Assembly: GCA_947561395.2 (NCBI GenBank)
Contig: OX387186.1
Location: forward strand, 46,705,220 to 46,769,219
DNA: 64,000 nt
Reading direction: 5' to 3'
Source of the DNA: Buxus sempervirens
Lineage: Eukaryota > Streptophyta > Magnoliopsida > Buxales > Buxaceae
Below the pieces are notes generated by a model. That model had not been told where the DNA came from. It was given only the letters and a program-made list of their open reading frames with translations, and did not search any database. Positions within the stretch are counted from its first letter, which is position 1, and every line of letters starts with the position of its first letter. The translations under genes were made by a program, and so were the position numbers. Shown here one piece after another: positions 34,483-46,790 of the stretch.

Positions 34483-34630
34483 TGTATCCGACATGATATG
34501 TCGGCTAAGGCAATGTCTTATTGTATCCAATATAAATGATCAGATACACACATATATCCTTTTTGCCGATGAGTTCTGTCGGATAAGAATAGAATGCTGC
34601 TTAACCGACCTGAGTTGTCAGTTAATGCCG
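34483..34630. repeat. Leader copies of the E-type palindrome
   Basis: CCGACA - TGATA - TGTCGG at 34488-34504 is the clearest. Degenerate copies follow near 34520, 34562 (TTGCCGA..TCGGATAA) and 34600 (TTAACCGAC..GTCAGTTAA). It matches the LTR array of the same element at 38623-38730. Confidence 0.75.
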
Positions 34631-34639
34631 AAATGGCCT

Positions 34640-36358
34640 TTTTGACTCATTTTTTCACCAGATTATGTTATTTTCATTCCCACTTGATGTTCACCTTGAC
34701 TTGGCCTTTAAATCCTGCCCCAAATTGGGACTTGACATCATACTTGCTAAAATTCACAAATTTATGAGGGTACTTGTACCCTCCAAAGTTATACACCAAT
34801 TCTTGGATTTTGTACACTTGGTTGCCTCTAGCCTGGACTTTGGGTAGGATAACGTCTAAGCAGAGTTAGAGACTCTTTCTATGGGTTACACCGACCTTAG
34901 GCTACAAATGTTTTTGGGAAAAATTTCATCCCAACCATATGGACACCATGGTTTTTAATTTACATGAAGATAAAAAAAACATGGCTTTACCTTGCCGCCT
35001 TGTGTTACCTTCAATATGGTATTCATATTACCTTGGCCTGTGAAACATGCAAACGGCCTTCCTACATTTACACCCAATTCCCCAAACGCAATTGTGTACT
35101 TTTAGCTAAAAACGTGTTTCTCCACCTTCAAGCATATGGTTTTTGGGTTTTGGCTTAATTGGCAACTTAGAACTCAAGTCTAGTGATACCCGGAATCGAA
35201 TCACAGATCCCATTGCCATCACATCATTGACTCAAATTCTAAGGTAAATGTTTTCACTTTCGCTTTTCGAAGTAACGACCTCGGTGCGCCAAGCTACACA
35301 CATTCAGGTTCAACTTCCTATAAGTAATAGGTAGGCTGTGCAAAGTGTTTATAGTGCTCAAGTGCATTTTGAATTTTGAAGTACATTCACAACGTCCCAG
35401 CCCCTTGCCACTCTTTTTCGTAGCCATGCATACAATTCCAAGCCAAGGCATATGACATTATATTGAAAGCAAAACATAAGCAAGCAAGGTAGTAAAAGCA
35501 ACTCAATATGCACATAATTACTACATACCCAAAAGGCATCATACAAGCATGTTATCATATTGTACAAACAACAATTAAACCATGCCAAACATGCTTGAAA
35601 CCCAAAAGCATTCCCCAAATTTCCAGATTTCATGCTCTTTTTTCATGCTCAAAGTGTATCATTTATACTCCAAATTGAAGCCTTAAAATACAGCAACTAC
35701 TTGACATGGTACAAGAAGGGTTTTGGTTAGGTAAAAACATGCTTGACAATTCCCACATTCCCGCTGAATTTCTGGGTTTCAATGCTCTCCATTTTATGAT
35801 CAAAGCATCAATTATACCCCAAATTGAAGCCTAAAATTTCAGCAACTAACAATATGGTACAAGAAGTGTTTTGTTGGGGAAAACATGCCTGAAAACCACC
35901 AAAATAGCTACTGAATTTCCAGATTTCATGCCCACAATTTTCCTTGATCAATATGTTATTGGAACCCAATTTAAAGCCTAAAAATACAGCAACTAATCAC
36001 ATGACCTAAAAGAGTTTTAATTTAGGGAAAACATGCTAGAAGGCACCCAAAACATCCATTAAACTCCTAGATTTCATGCTTTCATATTTCATGTTCAACT
36101 CATGGCATAAAAACTCAAGTTAGAGCATGTTATCACAAAATACATCCAAATCATGTTTCAAAATAGGCTTCTTCTAGACACATTTCTAGACGAAGTCAAG
36201 CAACACATACATGCTTTTATCTATGTAAATTTCAAAGCATTCCAATCAGATTTGAAATACCACACTATGCACAAATAAAGTAAGCAAAATAGCAAGCATT
36301 CAAAAGTAAAAAAAAAAAAAAAGCATGAACAAATACACAAAATGGCTTAAATCCACAA
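34640..36358 (-). other. Element E leader
   Basis: Noncoding and AT-rich. Bases 35270-35440 match element A leader 1800-2000 inverted. Several loosely repeated blocks occur at 35590-36130 (AACATGCTTGA, ATTTCATGCT, AGCCTAAAA..CAGCAACTA), roughly 120-140 bp apart, which look like old tandem duplications. Confidence 0.65.
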
Positions 36359-36377
36359 GTCCCCAGCAGAGTCACCA
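36359..36377 (-). other. Primer binding site of element E
   Basis: The minus strand reads TGGTGACTCTGCTGGGGAC, two bases inside the LTR end, the same spacing as in element A. Confidence 0.8.
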
Positions 36378-38451
36378 GTTGTGAGACATGGAAAAATCAC
36401 CGAGATGATTCCCCTCCATGAGCACACAGGCTCAACAAAAATATGGGAGAGTCGCCACCATTCAGATTTTAAGGTGTAAATGGACACCAAAATCATCAAA
36501 AAAAGTAAAAAGGCAAATACTAGAGTAAAAAAAACTCTACTTGAAAATAAAATCCAGAGATGGGTAAGGGGATTAGATTATGAATGGGGGAAGGTGCTAG
36601 GCACCCCGGTTCACCCACACAAGGTGATTGCCAAGTGTTGTTCATACTAAAAAATGAGAAAGCTAGCTAAAATAATCAAAAACCTTGAAAAATGATTAAA
36701 CAAATGTGTGATACCTTCACATGAGAAATCCAAATGAATTCCAAATCTTCTTTTATGTTAGTATCACTTCTAGAATACCACCAATAGATGGAAATCAAAG
36801 CAAAAATTGCACAAAACCAAGTTGAGTCAAATCCGGAAAATTCGGTAAAAGATGGAGCCATTTGTCTTGAAATCATTCAAATCTAGTTGAAATTGAATCA
36901 AACCAAATCCATTTGAAAGATTATGACAAATAGAAGACTCATGCAAATTTTCAATCAATTCTGGTTAAAATCCTAGGAGTTACTCTCCTTTGAAATCTGC
37001 TACTGGAGATAGTTAAAAGTGACAAGTGGGCAAGTTTGGAAAATCATTTAGAAACATTGGCTCCATATAAATCCATGAAATTTGGTGTGAATGAAGTATG
37101 TATGGCCATATTTCAAATGCAACTAGCCTCATACAAAAATTCATTTGGATGTGCCTTGGGTGACCTCCCAAACAGGCCGCGAGGATCACAGATTAACCCT
37201 GAAAAATGCTGTTGAGTAGTTCTGAGTAAATCTGTTACCCACGACACAAATGGAGTCAAACAATTATGAAACCAACTGGATTTGAAACTATACTTCCAAA
37301 GGAAAACACAGAAACAAAAATCACTCAAATCAGACTTAAAACGAACACATGGCGCTCAGTCGAAGTGACAAGTTCCGCAATCCGGCTTGAATTGACCTAT
37401 CAACTTCGACTGAGAGGTGTCAAAAATCCACTTGATAAAAATTGATTACATTTTGCAGACATAAACTAGACAGCCTCACCTTTCCCATGGATCTGGAATC
37501 ACTCCAAAATTCATCCAGACGATGAAGATACGAGTGTCCGAAGTTGGGGTACAGCTACTATTAAGTTAAGCTTTTTTAAAGAAAATCAACTCAAAACAGT
37601 GATAAGGTGTGTGGAATCCATGCAAGATAAATCAAAATCATTTTAAAAAGATATTGAAGAACCTCTAGGAAGAAATGGGGCACAAGTTTGGCTCACCATT
37701 CTCTCCGATTGGAAAGAATATGCCGAAAACCCCAAAATTGAGCAAAAGTGCCCAAAACCGAGAAGTTAGACCTAGAGGTCTTCAATACTTACTTGAAATC
37801 ATGTTGAAAACCAATAAGAAATATCCCAGAATTGTTTGGGGCTATTTATTCCGAATCTATCACAATTAATGCAATAAATCCGAAATATAAGCCGAATCCG
37901 ACAAGACAAGTGCTATGTGTGTGTGTGTGTAAAAATCCATTCTTCAATAATATAACAACATATAGCATGCATTCATATCAATCAAATGGGGTTCTAGAAT
38001 AACCTAGGGTTCCGTTCCATTCTCGTTTCCCTTAGTTCTCTCTCCCCGTTTAACGGTTCTTCGAGATAATCTTGGGGTACTTTGAATATGAAACGGTTTT
38101 CATAGAATCAAAAGGCTTATTCAACAAGGTTCTAACACTAGGATCAATCCTCAGTCTCGTTTCCCCTAGATCCTGCCTTCACGTTTTACGGCTAGGGGAG
38201 TCTCGAGGTACTTTAAGTAGAGGAAGGGTTTTCATACACACAGATTAGGCCTTATTCTACAGAAAGGTAGAAGAAGAGAACTACACCTAGAATGTAAGAA
38301 CAGAAAAATAAAGAGAGGTTTGAGGCTTTCCTGGGCTTCTAGAAACAATGCGGCAGCGGTTCCCTTCTTCACTCGGAGCTCTTCAACCTCCAAATTATTG
38401 GCAAAAATTCTTGGCAAAAGTTATTGGCCATTTGCTTAAGGAGGAGCCTCT

Positions 38452-38459
38452 TATTTATA
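38452..38459 (-). promoter_or_regulatory. TATA box of LTR E
   Basis: The minus strand reads TTGCC TATAAATA AGAGGC, matching the LTR A promoter core. It lies about 165 bp downstream of the palindrome array. Confidence 0.72.
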
Positions 38460-38622
38460 GGCAAAGGCTAGGGTTAGGGCTTGGGTGATGCTAGACACAA
38501 AATGATGTCTAGAGTCCACCAACCTAAACCCTAAGGCTATTTCCGAGATTTCACTCCTTTAATGAAGGATATGATGGTAAAAAGTGAAAACTCTCGGAAA
38601 ACCCTAATTTTGAGCAAAAACC

Positions 38623-38730
38623 TTGTATCCGACAACTCAGGTCGGATACAAGCAATTCTCTTTGTATCCGACATTATCTGTCGGATACAATAAAGATCCT
38701 TTGTATCCGACATTATCTGTCGGATACAAA
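38623..38730. repeat. Three palindromes at exact 39-bp period in LTR E
   Basis: Units begin at 38623, 38662 and 38701. Arms are TTGTATCCGACA and TGTCGGATACAA, perfect 12-bp in units 2 and 3 (loop TTATC) and 11-bp in unit 1 (loop AACTCAG). Confidence 0.95.
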
Positions 38731-39269
38731 AAAAAGAACCTTTTATCCGAATTTTAACACAAGCAATACTTATTTACATGTAATATCGTTTAAGTAAATG
38801 TAAGATATTACATGTAAATAAGCAAACACCCCCCATTTGAATCCATTAAAAATAGTTCCAGACCCAAATTCCAAGTTAATAAAAAGTCAACTTTCCAGTT
38901 CCAAGCTAAATTTCGGTTTTTCAGGTCCGGTAAAAAGATTCAACATGTTAAAACCAAGGTATTCGTCAAGATTTAAAATCTCAAAAAATTCTTTTATGCA
39001 ATAACATGGCTAAAAACTTGATTACTGGGAAAAATTATCTTGAAATCTTGCTTTAAAAAATATTTCATTTTCTAGGGTCAAAAGTCAACAAAGTTCACCC
39101 GAAAAAAGTTTGACTTTGCACAAAAGATTGAATTTGGGCATTTTCCTTTACGGTTTTGGATTCAAATGGGTTAAGGATCTTAAACCCAATGCAAAGAATT
39201 AAAAATTCCAATAAAATATCTCTCTCCTTCATGATTTATCAAAAATTGTGCAATTTTGGGGTGTCTACA

Positions 39270-40870
39270 ACTGTCAAAGTCCAAGCAATCAAGAAAAGGG
39301 TAGAATATGACTCAACCCATTTACAAAAGAACTTTGAGCCGTATTCCCTTTCTTTCATAAACCAAAACCTCGACCTTCGCTTTTTCCCATTAAAAAGTCC
39401 TTTCTGATTGCAGAAAATGTGACACTCAGGTTCATGCAGATGAATGATAAAGGAATCTAAAAAGGAAGAATGAGCTTCAGCAAGACACAGACTAAAACCT
39501 GAGAATGAAAAGAAAATTTTGAGCCTTATAATCCATCATTTCTTAGACTTAAAACCAAGCTGATGTTTCGTCCCAATTTTAAGACCTCTCTGATCTATGG
39601 GACATGATGTGCAAAAGCCGGCCAAAGATCCTCAAGCTGGGATAGACATTAATCCCTGGGGAGGAACCCTCAATTGCCAAATCCTGAAACTTCCCTCAAG
39701 AAGGAGAAAATGAGAAAGACCGAAACCTGAGAAAGGGGAGACATTCCTTAAAATGCCCTTCAGCTTTTAAGCCCTTGCTGGCACAAGTCAGGGATCTCGT
39801 GGGAATACGTGTCAAGCATGCCACCCCAAAACACTTCAAGTTAGCAAGGCAAATTTCTATGGTCATTGGTCTTGCATTTTCTTTTACGAAGATCTTGCAC
39901 AAAAAAAAAAACCTATTCTGCTACTTATCTTCTTGATTTCAGATACCTCACCGCTTTGTGAGATCTTGGCAGACCATCAAAAACACCTTGAAGCTAGAGA
40001 AAAGAACAAGACGGAAAAAGGCTAAGCAGAAAGCCAAGGCAAAGAAAAAGCAAAAGAATCCCTCATCCCTAGCAGATCCTGTTCCCCAGCAAAGTTCCTT
40101 TAATCCCCACGAAGTGCCCATACTCAGCAAAAGCTCCTAACCAAGTGAAAGAAGCAAAATGCGCAAAGAGGAAAAAACGGTAGAGGTTCCCACCAATCCC
40201 TAGTGGAGTCATTCCAAACTAGGAAACTTCTACCTCATCATGAGAGGAATTGACAAAGGAGCTCTTCTCCAAGCCGAGAAGGTCATGCCGCAAAGAAATG
40301 AGCGGTGAATCTCTCAGGATTTGAAGAAGAAAGCAAAATTAAGGGTTTCTGGGCTAATTAGCCCCAATTTTGTAATTTTTGATTTACCACTTTTGTAAAT
40401 AGAATAGGTTAGGTGTGCGAGGTCTTCCGGATGACGGACAACAGCAAGACAGCCTCCTCCCTACTCCTTCATTCCTGAACCTTCAATAATCCGTATCTGG
40501 CGTTTTAAAAAAAAAACTCTAAATCTACTGAAAGATAAAAGGAAGCCAAAAACTGGAAATCGCCTAAAAGCTCTAATGGAACAAACAAGAAGAAAAATGA
40601 GCATTGTTGAGCATCTTGCATCGACGCCGAAACAGGTCGGCGATCTTAAGTCCAACTTCATTTCTTTCTCAAATCTGAATTAAAAACATGGAGTTGCTCC
40701 TGGAAGCCCAAAGTAGGTGAGCTCCAAAAAACCTAGTGGAAACCATTTCGTGTTTCCGCTGCTTTGAAAATCAAGTGGACTTAAGCTCGTTGATCATGTC
40801 AACCAAAGTGCAAGGTGCAAAAATAAGGTTCTTTTTCTTTTTTACCGTTCATCCCCAAGGTGACTCCGGC
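39270..40870 (+). other. Element B 3' untranslated region
   Basis: It resumes B in plus orientation after LTR E. The phrases GAGCCGTATTCCC and TTTCTTTCATAAACC parallel 17580-17605 of element A. A lysine-rich short frame at 39958-40140 has no family signature. The stretch ends at the polypurine tract (40871). Confidence 0.6.
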
Positions 40871-40883
40871 AAAGAGGGGCAGC
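40871..40883 (+). other. Polypurine tract of element B
   Basis: AAAGAGGGGCAGC lies directly before the LTR start TGTAGACACC at 40884. Confidence 0.82.
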
Positions 40884-41040
40884 TGTAGACACCTGATTTT
40901 TGCACCCCCGAAAATGCAGAAAATAAAAATTTTAATTAAAAAGTCAAACCCTGAGGGGGCCAAAATTTGAATTTTTGATCCAAATATAATTGGCCATGAA
41001 ACTTCCTCTCATTGAAAAGAGCATTCCGACACAGTTCCAA

Positions 41041-43427
41041 TGTAACGCCCCGGATCCGTGTTGTTCAATAAAGATATAACACGTCTCACGGAGGTTAGGC
41101 AAGGATCGATAATTAAATATGATCGCTGGATAATCATCTAACTATAACCTGTCAGAGTGCACAATTTGATTCATCCAAGAAACGTAACGTTTAGACTTAA
41201 CTAGAAACATATGGTTCAACCCCCAAATAGACTTTAATACACCTCAAATATTCATAGTACTCAATTCAAAACAAGATAACCTACAAGTCTAAGGAAGGTA
41301 ATAGTAATCTTCCTCCCTATAAGCCTCAGCAGGATCTACCCCAGTAGTCGCCTCACCACGAGTATCTGAAAATCACAACAAAACAACAGAGTGAGATACG
41401 AATATCTCAGCGAGTAGCACATGCATGCAGAAATAGTTAATCACAGTTCAAAGCTATGCATCGATAAACGTTCCGTACGATTAAACAACTCACATCAATT
41501 TCAAGTTCAAACCAAAACCCATCTCATCGGTCAAATCACATCTCAGTTAAGTACGACAACACATCAATCGGTCAATGTCATGACTATCGTTTAGTTGATA
41601 AATTAAACATGCCAAGTAGACACTCCACACCTCCATGTACACAGTTCCGGCCTACTCAGGGTTTCGGAAACTCTGAAATGACGGCCTACTCAGGGTTTCG
41701 TCATCCAATGCAGGCCTACTCCCCGGGTTTCTACATTGACAACCAAGCCTACTCAGGGTTTCTGGCTGCTCTACACCGGTCATGGCAACACACAAGGCCA
41801 TGCAATTCCAACAACCAACAAATAACATTACATTACTAAGCTTAGACTCTGGATCCAGGACAAGCTAGACCAAAACAGGAAAACATCGTATAATCTCAAT
41901 TTCAACATTTAAAGTAAACCATTCATTCCACATCATGTATATCTCATCATAGTTCATCACCTGTCCCTCTGGACCAAACAGTATCTCAATACTTTCAGTA
42001 TTTCTCATTTCCACAAAACCATGCCATTTGAATACAAACACAGTTATTTATAACAAGACAATACATTTCAGCATTTCCCAAAACAAATGAAAACCAGAAG
42101 TCAATAATTTCTCAATTAGAAGAGTGTATAAGTTCGAGGAGAAAACGACTAAGAACTCCTAGAGTTTTGGTATCCAGCACAACATATATATAATAACCCA
42201 CACTCATCCTTAGGAATCTTTAAGAATTTGCCACTAGCATTCTCCTAGGAATTTAAATAAGAAATGCAGGTTCCAAGGTTACCAACAAGTGATTGGTGAA
42301 GTGATATAAACCCCAAGACATCAAAATCCCCCTTGGTTCAATCGGAAATCAAATTCAGTAAGTTAAATTGGGTATGCGCTCACTTCCTGAAGTGAGCGCC
42401 AGGTGAGCGCCAGTCGGCGGATAGAAAATAGGTGGAAATGGACCATGCGCTCACTCGACGCTAAGTGAGCGCGAGCTGAACGGGAGAAAGGCGCGAGAAG
42501 AGCGCGGGATAGGCGCGAGAAAAGAGCATCAATTTCAAGTAGGCGCGAGCTGAGCGCCAGGTAGGCGCGAGCTCGGCGCCAGATCAATTTTCTTAGGCGC
42601 CTACTTCCCGAAGTGGGCGCAAGTGGGCGCCAAGTGGGCGGATACCCACTGCGAATTTCAAGTCTCTGTTATTTCGAGATGTACATGTCTGGCTGATTTG
42701 TTTCAGTCTGTAAGTGTTCCAATACACTCCCAATGTTCCCAGAATGCTTCCCAACCACTTTTGGATTTAATCTAAACACATTTAATTTCAAGGTAAATTT
42801 CAATCTCCGGTTCTGTTTCATGTTATTCCAGAAAACCAGCAAAACTCAGAAATCACTCAAAATACAACCATGCATCAGAATAAGCTCACGAAGAAACACA
42901 AAACCTCAGTTGTAAATCAGTGCTACTCACAGTATACGCTTTTCCCAGAATAACCCAACCTCGGTCGATCACGACTCCGGCTGCGCGCGCGAATGAAAAT
43001 ATAGCCGAACGAATCCGCTCGAGCAGAGAGAAATAACCCACTGAACTTCGAATCCAAAATCCTTCCCGTAGCCTTTGCGATTCTTGTTCTTCACAAGTAG
43101 AACCCTAATCGCCACACCAGCCGCAAATCACCAAAATCGCCCAGTTCTCCAGATAACGAGAGTAACGAAAGTATTGCCAAAATACGATACGAGTATTCTA
43201 AAGACCCCAAAGACGTAACTTTCCCCTTTTGGTCTATTTCTTTACCTCATACGCATACGCATTGCCGCTTGACCCTTTAACAGTACTTGCTCCCGTGCAT
43301 GCTCACCCACTGAAACCTACATATTTCAGCCACTTAAATTAACAAACGCCCAAGCTATATTTTAATAATAATAATAATAATAAAACAAAAACAAAAAATA
43401 AAACTCACCAAAAATCAGGGTCTTACA
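41041..43427 (+). mobile_element. Solo LTR D2 inside element B 3' LTR
   Basis: A 2387-bp TG...CA unit (TGTAACGCCCCGG ... GTCTTACA) has a perfect 5-bp target duplication TCCAA at 41036-41040 and 43428-43432. It is related to D1 by its start and by the ATCTCAGCGAGTAGCA block (41404). A short repeat of CCTACTCAGGGTTTC (five forms, 41650-41765) and the GAGCGCC array (42363-42660) lie inside. Confidence 0.92.
42363..42660. repeat. GC-rich GAGCGCC/GGGCGC array in D2
   Basis: Many copies of AAGTGAGCGCC, GGCGCGAGCT and AAGTGGGCGCC occur with interspersed inverted copies, for example GCGCTCACTTC and GAAGTGAGCGC at 42377-42399, which form a palindrome. The reverse complement occurs at 10330-10505 in LTR C. 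Confidence 0.85.
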
Positions 43428-43856
43428 TCCAACGCAACCGAGTTTGCTGGAATCGGGGTCCGGGTGAGGAAGTTGTGAGCCGGTCAAACTTTTGGGGGAG
43501 CGAAAGTTGACTTTTTGCTCGACCCCGATTCAACTACCTAATTTGATCCCAGTGGATAGTGGGTTCTGAGCCAATTCCAACGACACCAAATTTGCTGAAA
43601 TGGGACATCAGACGAAAAAGTTATAGGCAGTTGAAGTTTCAAGAAAACTGCCCATGTGGCAAAACAGCAACAAAAAAGCAAAATAAATGAATAAAATAAA
43701 TAAAATAATTGTTTATGGAAAATATCTTAATTTTTAATAATATTTTAATAAAAAAATCTTGTTTTTTATAATATAATAATCAAAAATCGGATGAGAATCT
43801 TTTTAAAAATCAAATTTGATAAAAAATTTCAAATCCAACATTTAAAAAACGTGCTC

Positions 43857-44033
43857 GCCCGTATTTGAATTATGGGCAAGGCATGCCCGCACTTCAAATA
43901 CGGGCAAGCCTTCTAGAAGCGGGACACGCGTCCCGTACGACGACAGCTGGCTGATTCGGCGAGATTTGAAAACGTGTGTATTTCGCCCATATTTGAAGTA
44001 CGGGCAAGGCATGCCCGGATTTCAAATATGGGC
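43857..44033. repeat. Two nested palindromes upstream of the LTR B TATA box
   Basis: Hairpin 1 (43857-43905) has 13-bp arms GCCCGTATTTGAA and TTCAAATACGGGC. Hairpin 2 (43985-44033) has GCCCATATTTGAA and TTCAAATATGGGC. Both enclose an inner GGGCA-AGGCA-TGCCC palindrome. The two pairs differ by a compensating G:C to A:T change. A GGGAC/GTCCC palindrome lies between them. Confidence 0.93.
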
Positions 44034-44047
44034 ACGAAAATTTTTTC

Positions 44048-44055
44048 TATAAATA
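44048..44055 (+). promoter_or_regulatory. TATA box of LTR B
   Basis: TATAAATA lies 14 bp after the second nested palindrome. Confidence 0.72.
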
Positions 44056-45919
44056 GGGGGGCCAGCACCCCCATTTGAACAACCTAGTCCCCTTGGCTGT
44101 CCCCCCTCTCCTTCTCTGCCCCTTGTTCGTCCAACCCCTCTCCAAGCTCTGCCAAAATCCCACTAGCCCAGAAAAATTCCCGTTTTGCCCCTGAACTGCT
44201 GCCTTTACCATACCCCTTTTTACATTCTTTTTTTCACCCCTTTCAACCCAAAGAGAGGAGGTCTCTTTCAAACCCATTTTTGGAAATCTAAAGGAGCGCG
44301 GAAGCGCTGCCCAAGTTTTTCCTCAACTCTAATCCCTTTCAACCTAAAGTGAGAGAGGCTCTTTCAAACCCATTTTCGGAGAATCAACGGAAGCGCACAA
44401 TCGCTGTCGAAATCTCGTGGAGGACCTTAACACATTGGATTAAGAAGTTAGTGGTGGGGTAACACTTCTGCTAACTTTTTATTTGACATGTATAAAAGTT
44501 TTCTTATTTGAATAGCTTTAAATTCTTCTTATTTTGTCACTAACATATTTGTTATGTTTGGCATATCATGAGAAATCCCATATAAAATTGGTATCTAAGT
44601 GCAAAAATGGGAGGAGAGTAGTTACAAAGTCTAAAGGGAAAATACTTATCTTAACATAATGCTCGATAAGGGAGGGGTTTTGTCCTCCTTAAGAAACTTG
44701 TTGTATCCCTAAATCTACTTCCCTCATTCCTTTCCCATTGAGCACAGTTTTACATACAGAATATTGGCTTAACAAGATCAAAAGAAGTGTAAAACACTTT
44801 TCTTTGACAAGTGCTAAAGAAGGAAGACATACAAAGCGAGGATGAGGCTTGGTCATCATTTTGAAGATACTGAGAAATCCGACAGAAGCCGCCGGAACCT
44901 CCAAGAAGGCAACCAAAATGACCCGGGCAGAAATCGGTGCAAAACTGTAAAATCAAGCAGATGCCTGTATTTACTATACGGTCAGGCATGCCCGTATTTG
45001 TTATACGTGTAGGCCTAAACTGTATTATATTTAAACGCTAGACTAGACCTTAAAGTAAATACGAGCAAATTAGAGAATAACTAAAAAATCATCTTTTTTG
45101 GACCTGGTTGAACCCAATCCGACCCATCTTTGTAAGACTTGACCCATTGGGCTTCTTGGACTGTCCTAAGCCCATTTTGAGACAGTGGGCCCAATGGGCC
45201 CACCAAGGCTTCGTGGGCCCTCCAACGAGGCCCATATCCCGTCCAGCCCAACCAAGGCCCGTTTTCAACAAACGGACCTAGGGCCATCTGATTAATTGCT
45301 CGTGGGCCAAATCCAAGCCCATTGGGCCCTAAAAGCTTTTGACTCACTAACCTTGTAAATATTCAATAAATCCTTAAACCAAATAGCCAAAATCAAAGAA
45401 GGGTTACCTAATAACCGAAATTGGGCCTTGGGCTTAACTTAAGCCCAACATAGATTCCACTGGGCCTTCCAACAAGGCCCATACCAGACCCAATTCCTTA
45501 ATTGATAAAAAGATAAAAATCAAATAAAAAGGGGATCCACACCCTCAGCGGTCCCCACTAGACCAAATAAGTGTGCATGCTGGCCTAGGAATTGGGTGAG
45601 AATTAAGTTGACTTAAACCAAGGAGACCCATGGGACCCGTCAACCAACGGGGCGGGCTAGGGTCTTCGGACTTCCCTAGACGTAACCGAGAACTTGCTCA
45701 GATCTCTAAAAAGCCGCAGACCAGAATAATTAGGCCCGGATAGGTGCCCCTTTTGTGTCTACTTGCACCTCTCAGGCAGTGGCAACTCCAAACAATCTCG
45801 AGGCACACATCATTTTGTATGCGCCTCGCGTATGGCCCGAAATCGGGTGCGCACAGTCGGAATGCAATCTGCCAAGATTGATACACTGGGTCATCACTAC
45901 CGAGAAAAATAATTTGCTA

Positions 45920-46790
45920 ACCTAGGTTCCTTCCCTTGAAGAAATCTGGCTCACGGTCAAAAGCATGGGAGCATATAAATGCCTAGGACCAGATGGTTTT
46001 CAAGGTGTTTTCTTCCCCCAATTTTGGGAAACAATTGCTCAAGATGTGATAGGTATGGTTCAAGAATTTTTTTTTATTTTCAAAAGTGCTGCCCCCAGGT
46101 ATAAACCACACTTTCACATCTTTGATTCCTAAAATGCCTCACCCGAGAAGAATAAGTGATTTCAGACCAATCAGTTTGTGCAATTTTAGTTATAAAGTTG
46201 TTTCAAAAATTTTGGTTAGTTGAATTAGACCTTTTCTGGCTGATATTATCTCACCTAATCAATTGGCCTTCGTTCCTGATAGGGAGATTAAGGATAACAT
46301 TTTGATAAACCATGAGATATTTCATTTTTTTTCCAAATGAAAACAGAAAAAGCCAAAAAAGAACCTGTCTTTCAGAAACAAAAAGAAATGTGCCAAGGGG
46401 ATATACGCCATGAAGATTGATTTCTCAAAGGCATATGATCAACTGTCTTGGGACTTTTTGAGGCACGTCCTAAGTGATTTTGGATTCAACATGGAAGTGA
46501 TCCAGATCTGAATGGCTTGTGTGACATCGATATCTTATAAAGTTCTCCTTAATGGGTCTCCCACTAGTAAAATTTTTGCGGAGAGAGGACTTTGTCAGGG
46601 TGACCCCTTGTCACCCTATTTATCCATCCTTTGCCAGTAGGTGCTCTCTTTGGCCATGCACAGGGTTGAAAAGGATGGTAGATTTAGGGATTTAAAGGTG
46701 AGAAGAGGTGGGATGGCTATATCCCACCTCATGTTTGCAGTTGACATTTTTTCTATATGGTTTTAATGAGGGCTGTGAAGCTGATGCAGG
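45920..46790 (+). pseudogene. L1-type LINE reverse transcriptase relic
   Basis: The non-LTR RT domain is readable across two frames: GPDGFQGVFFPQFW, then INHTFTSLIPKMPHPRRISD, FRPISLCNFSYKVVSKIL, LAFVPDREIKDNIL, MKIDFSKAYDQLSWDFL and GLCQGDPLSPYL. The catalytic FADD box is FAVD, so the enzyme would be dead even without the frameshift near 46085 and the stops near 46221 and 46510. Element B ends at 45855, so B probably inserted in this LINE; the 5' part would lie left of the window. Confidence 0.88.

Larger units (their letters stand above)
32940..39269 (-). mobile_element. Element E: truncated Tat-type element, minus strand, nested in B
   Basis: Reading leftwards it has a full 5' LTR (39269-36380), PBS, leader and the first part of gag, ending abruptly at about 32940. 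The LTR start TGTAGACACCCCAAAATTGC and the leader block at 35270-35440 are homologous to element A, so E and A are related families. The rest of gag, pol and the 3' LTR are missing. A deletion must have joined E's gag to element B. Confidence 0.82.
36380..39269 (-). repeat. 5' LTR of element E
   Basis: On the minus strand it runs TGTAGACACC (39269) to TCTCACA (36380), 2890 bp. The 3' portion (36380-36700) is homologous to the ends of LTRs A and F. It holds the TCCGACA palindrome array (38623-38730), a TATA box (38452-38459) and a GT microsatellite (about 37915-37930). Confidence 0.9.
27095..45855 (+). mobile_element. Element B: gag-only Tat-type LTR retrotransposon, host of element A
   Basis: The remainder of its 5' LTR (27095-27549) is closely similar to the end of its 3' LTR (45402-45855). 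A PBS follows at 27553. Then come a leader with a minisatellite, gag (30062-32476), noncoding sequence, nested element E (about 32940-39269), more noncoding sequence, a polypurine tract and the 3' LTR. No protease, RT or integrase is visible. It is either a non-autonomous family or has lost pol in a deletion that also removed part of E. Confidence 0.75.
40884..45855 (+). repeat. 3' LTR of element B (interrupted by D2)
   Basis: It runs TGTAGACACC to GCGCACA, about 2580 bp once D2 (2387 bp) and its 5-bp duplication are removed. It contains two diverged copies of the 148-bp unit tripled in LTR C, nested palindromes (43857-44033), a TATA box (44048-44055) and a second, weak pair of palindromes at 44970-45030. 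The end matches 27095-27549. Confidence 0.88.

Noticed and set aside
39958-40140. Lysine-rich short frame in element B 3' region
   Set aside because: Only 60 codons, composition driven by AAG/GCA repeats, no homologue recognised; cannot be supported as a gene.
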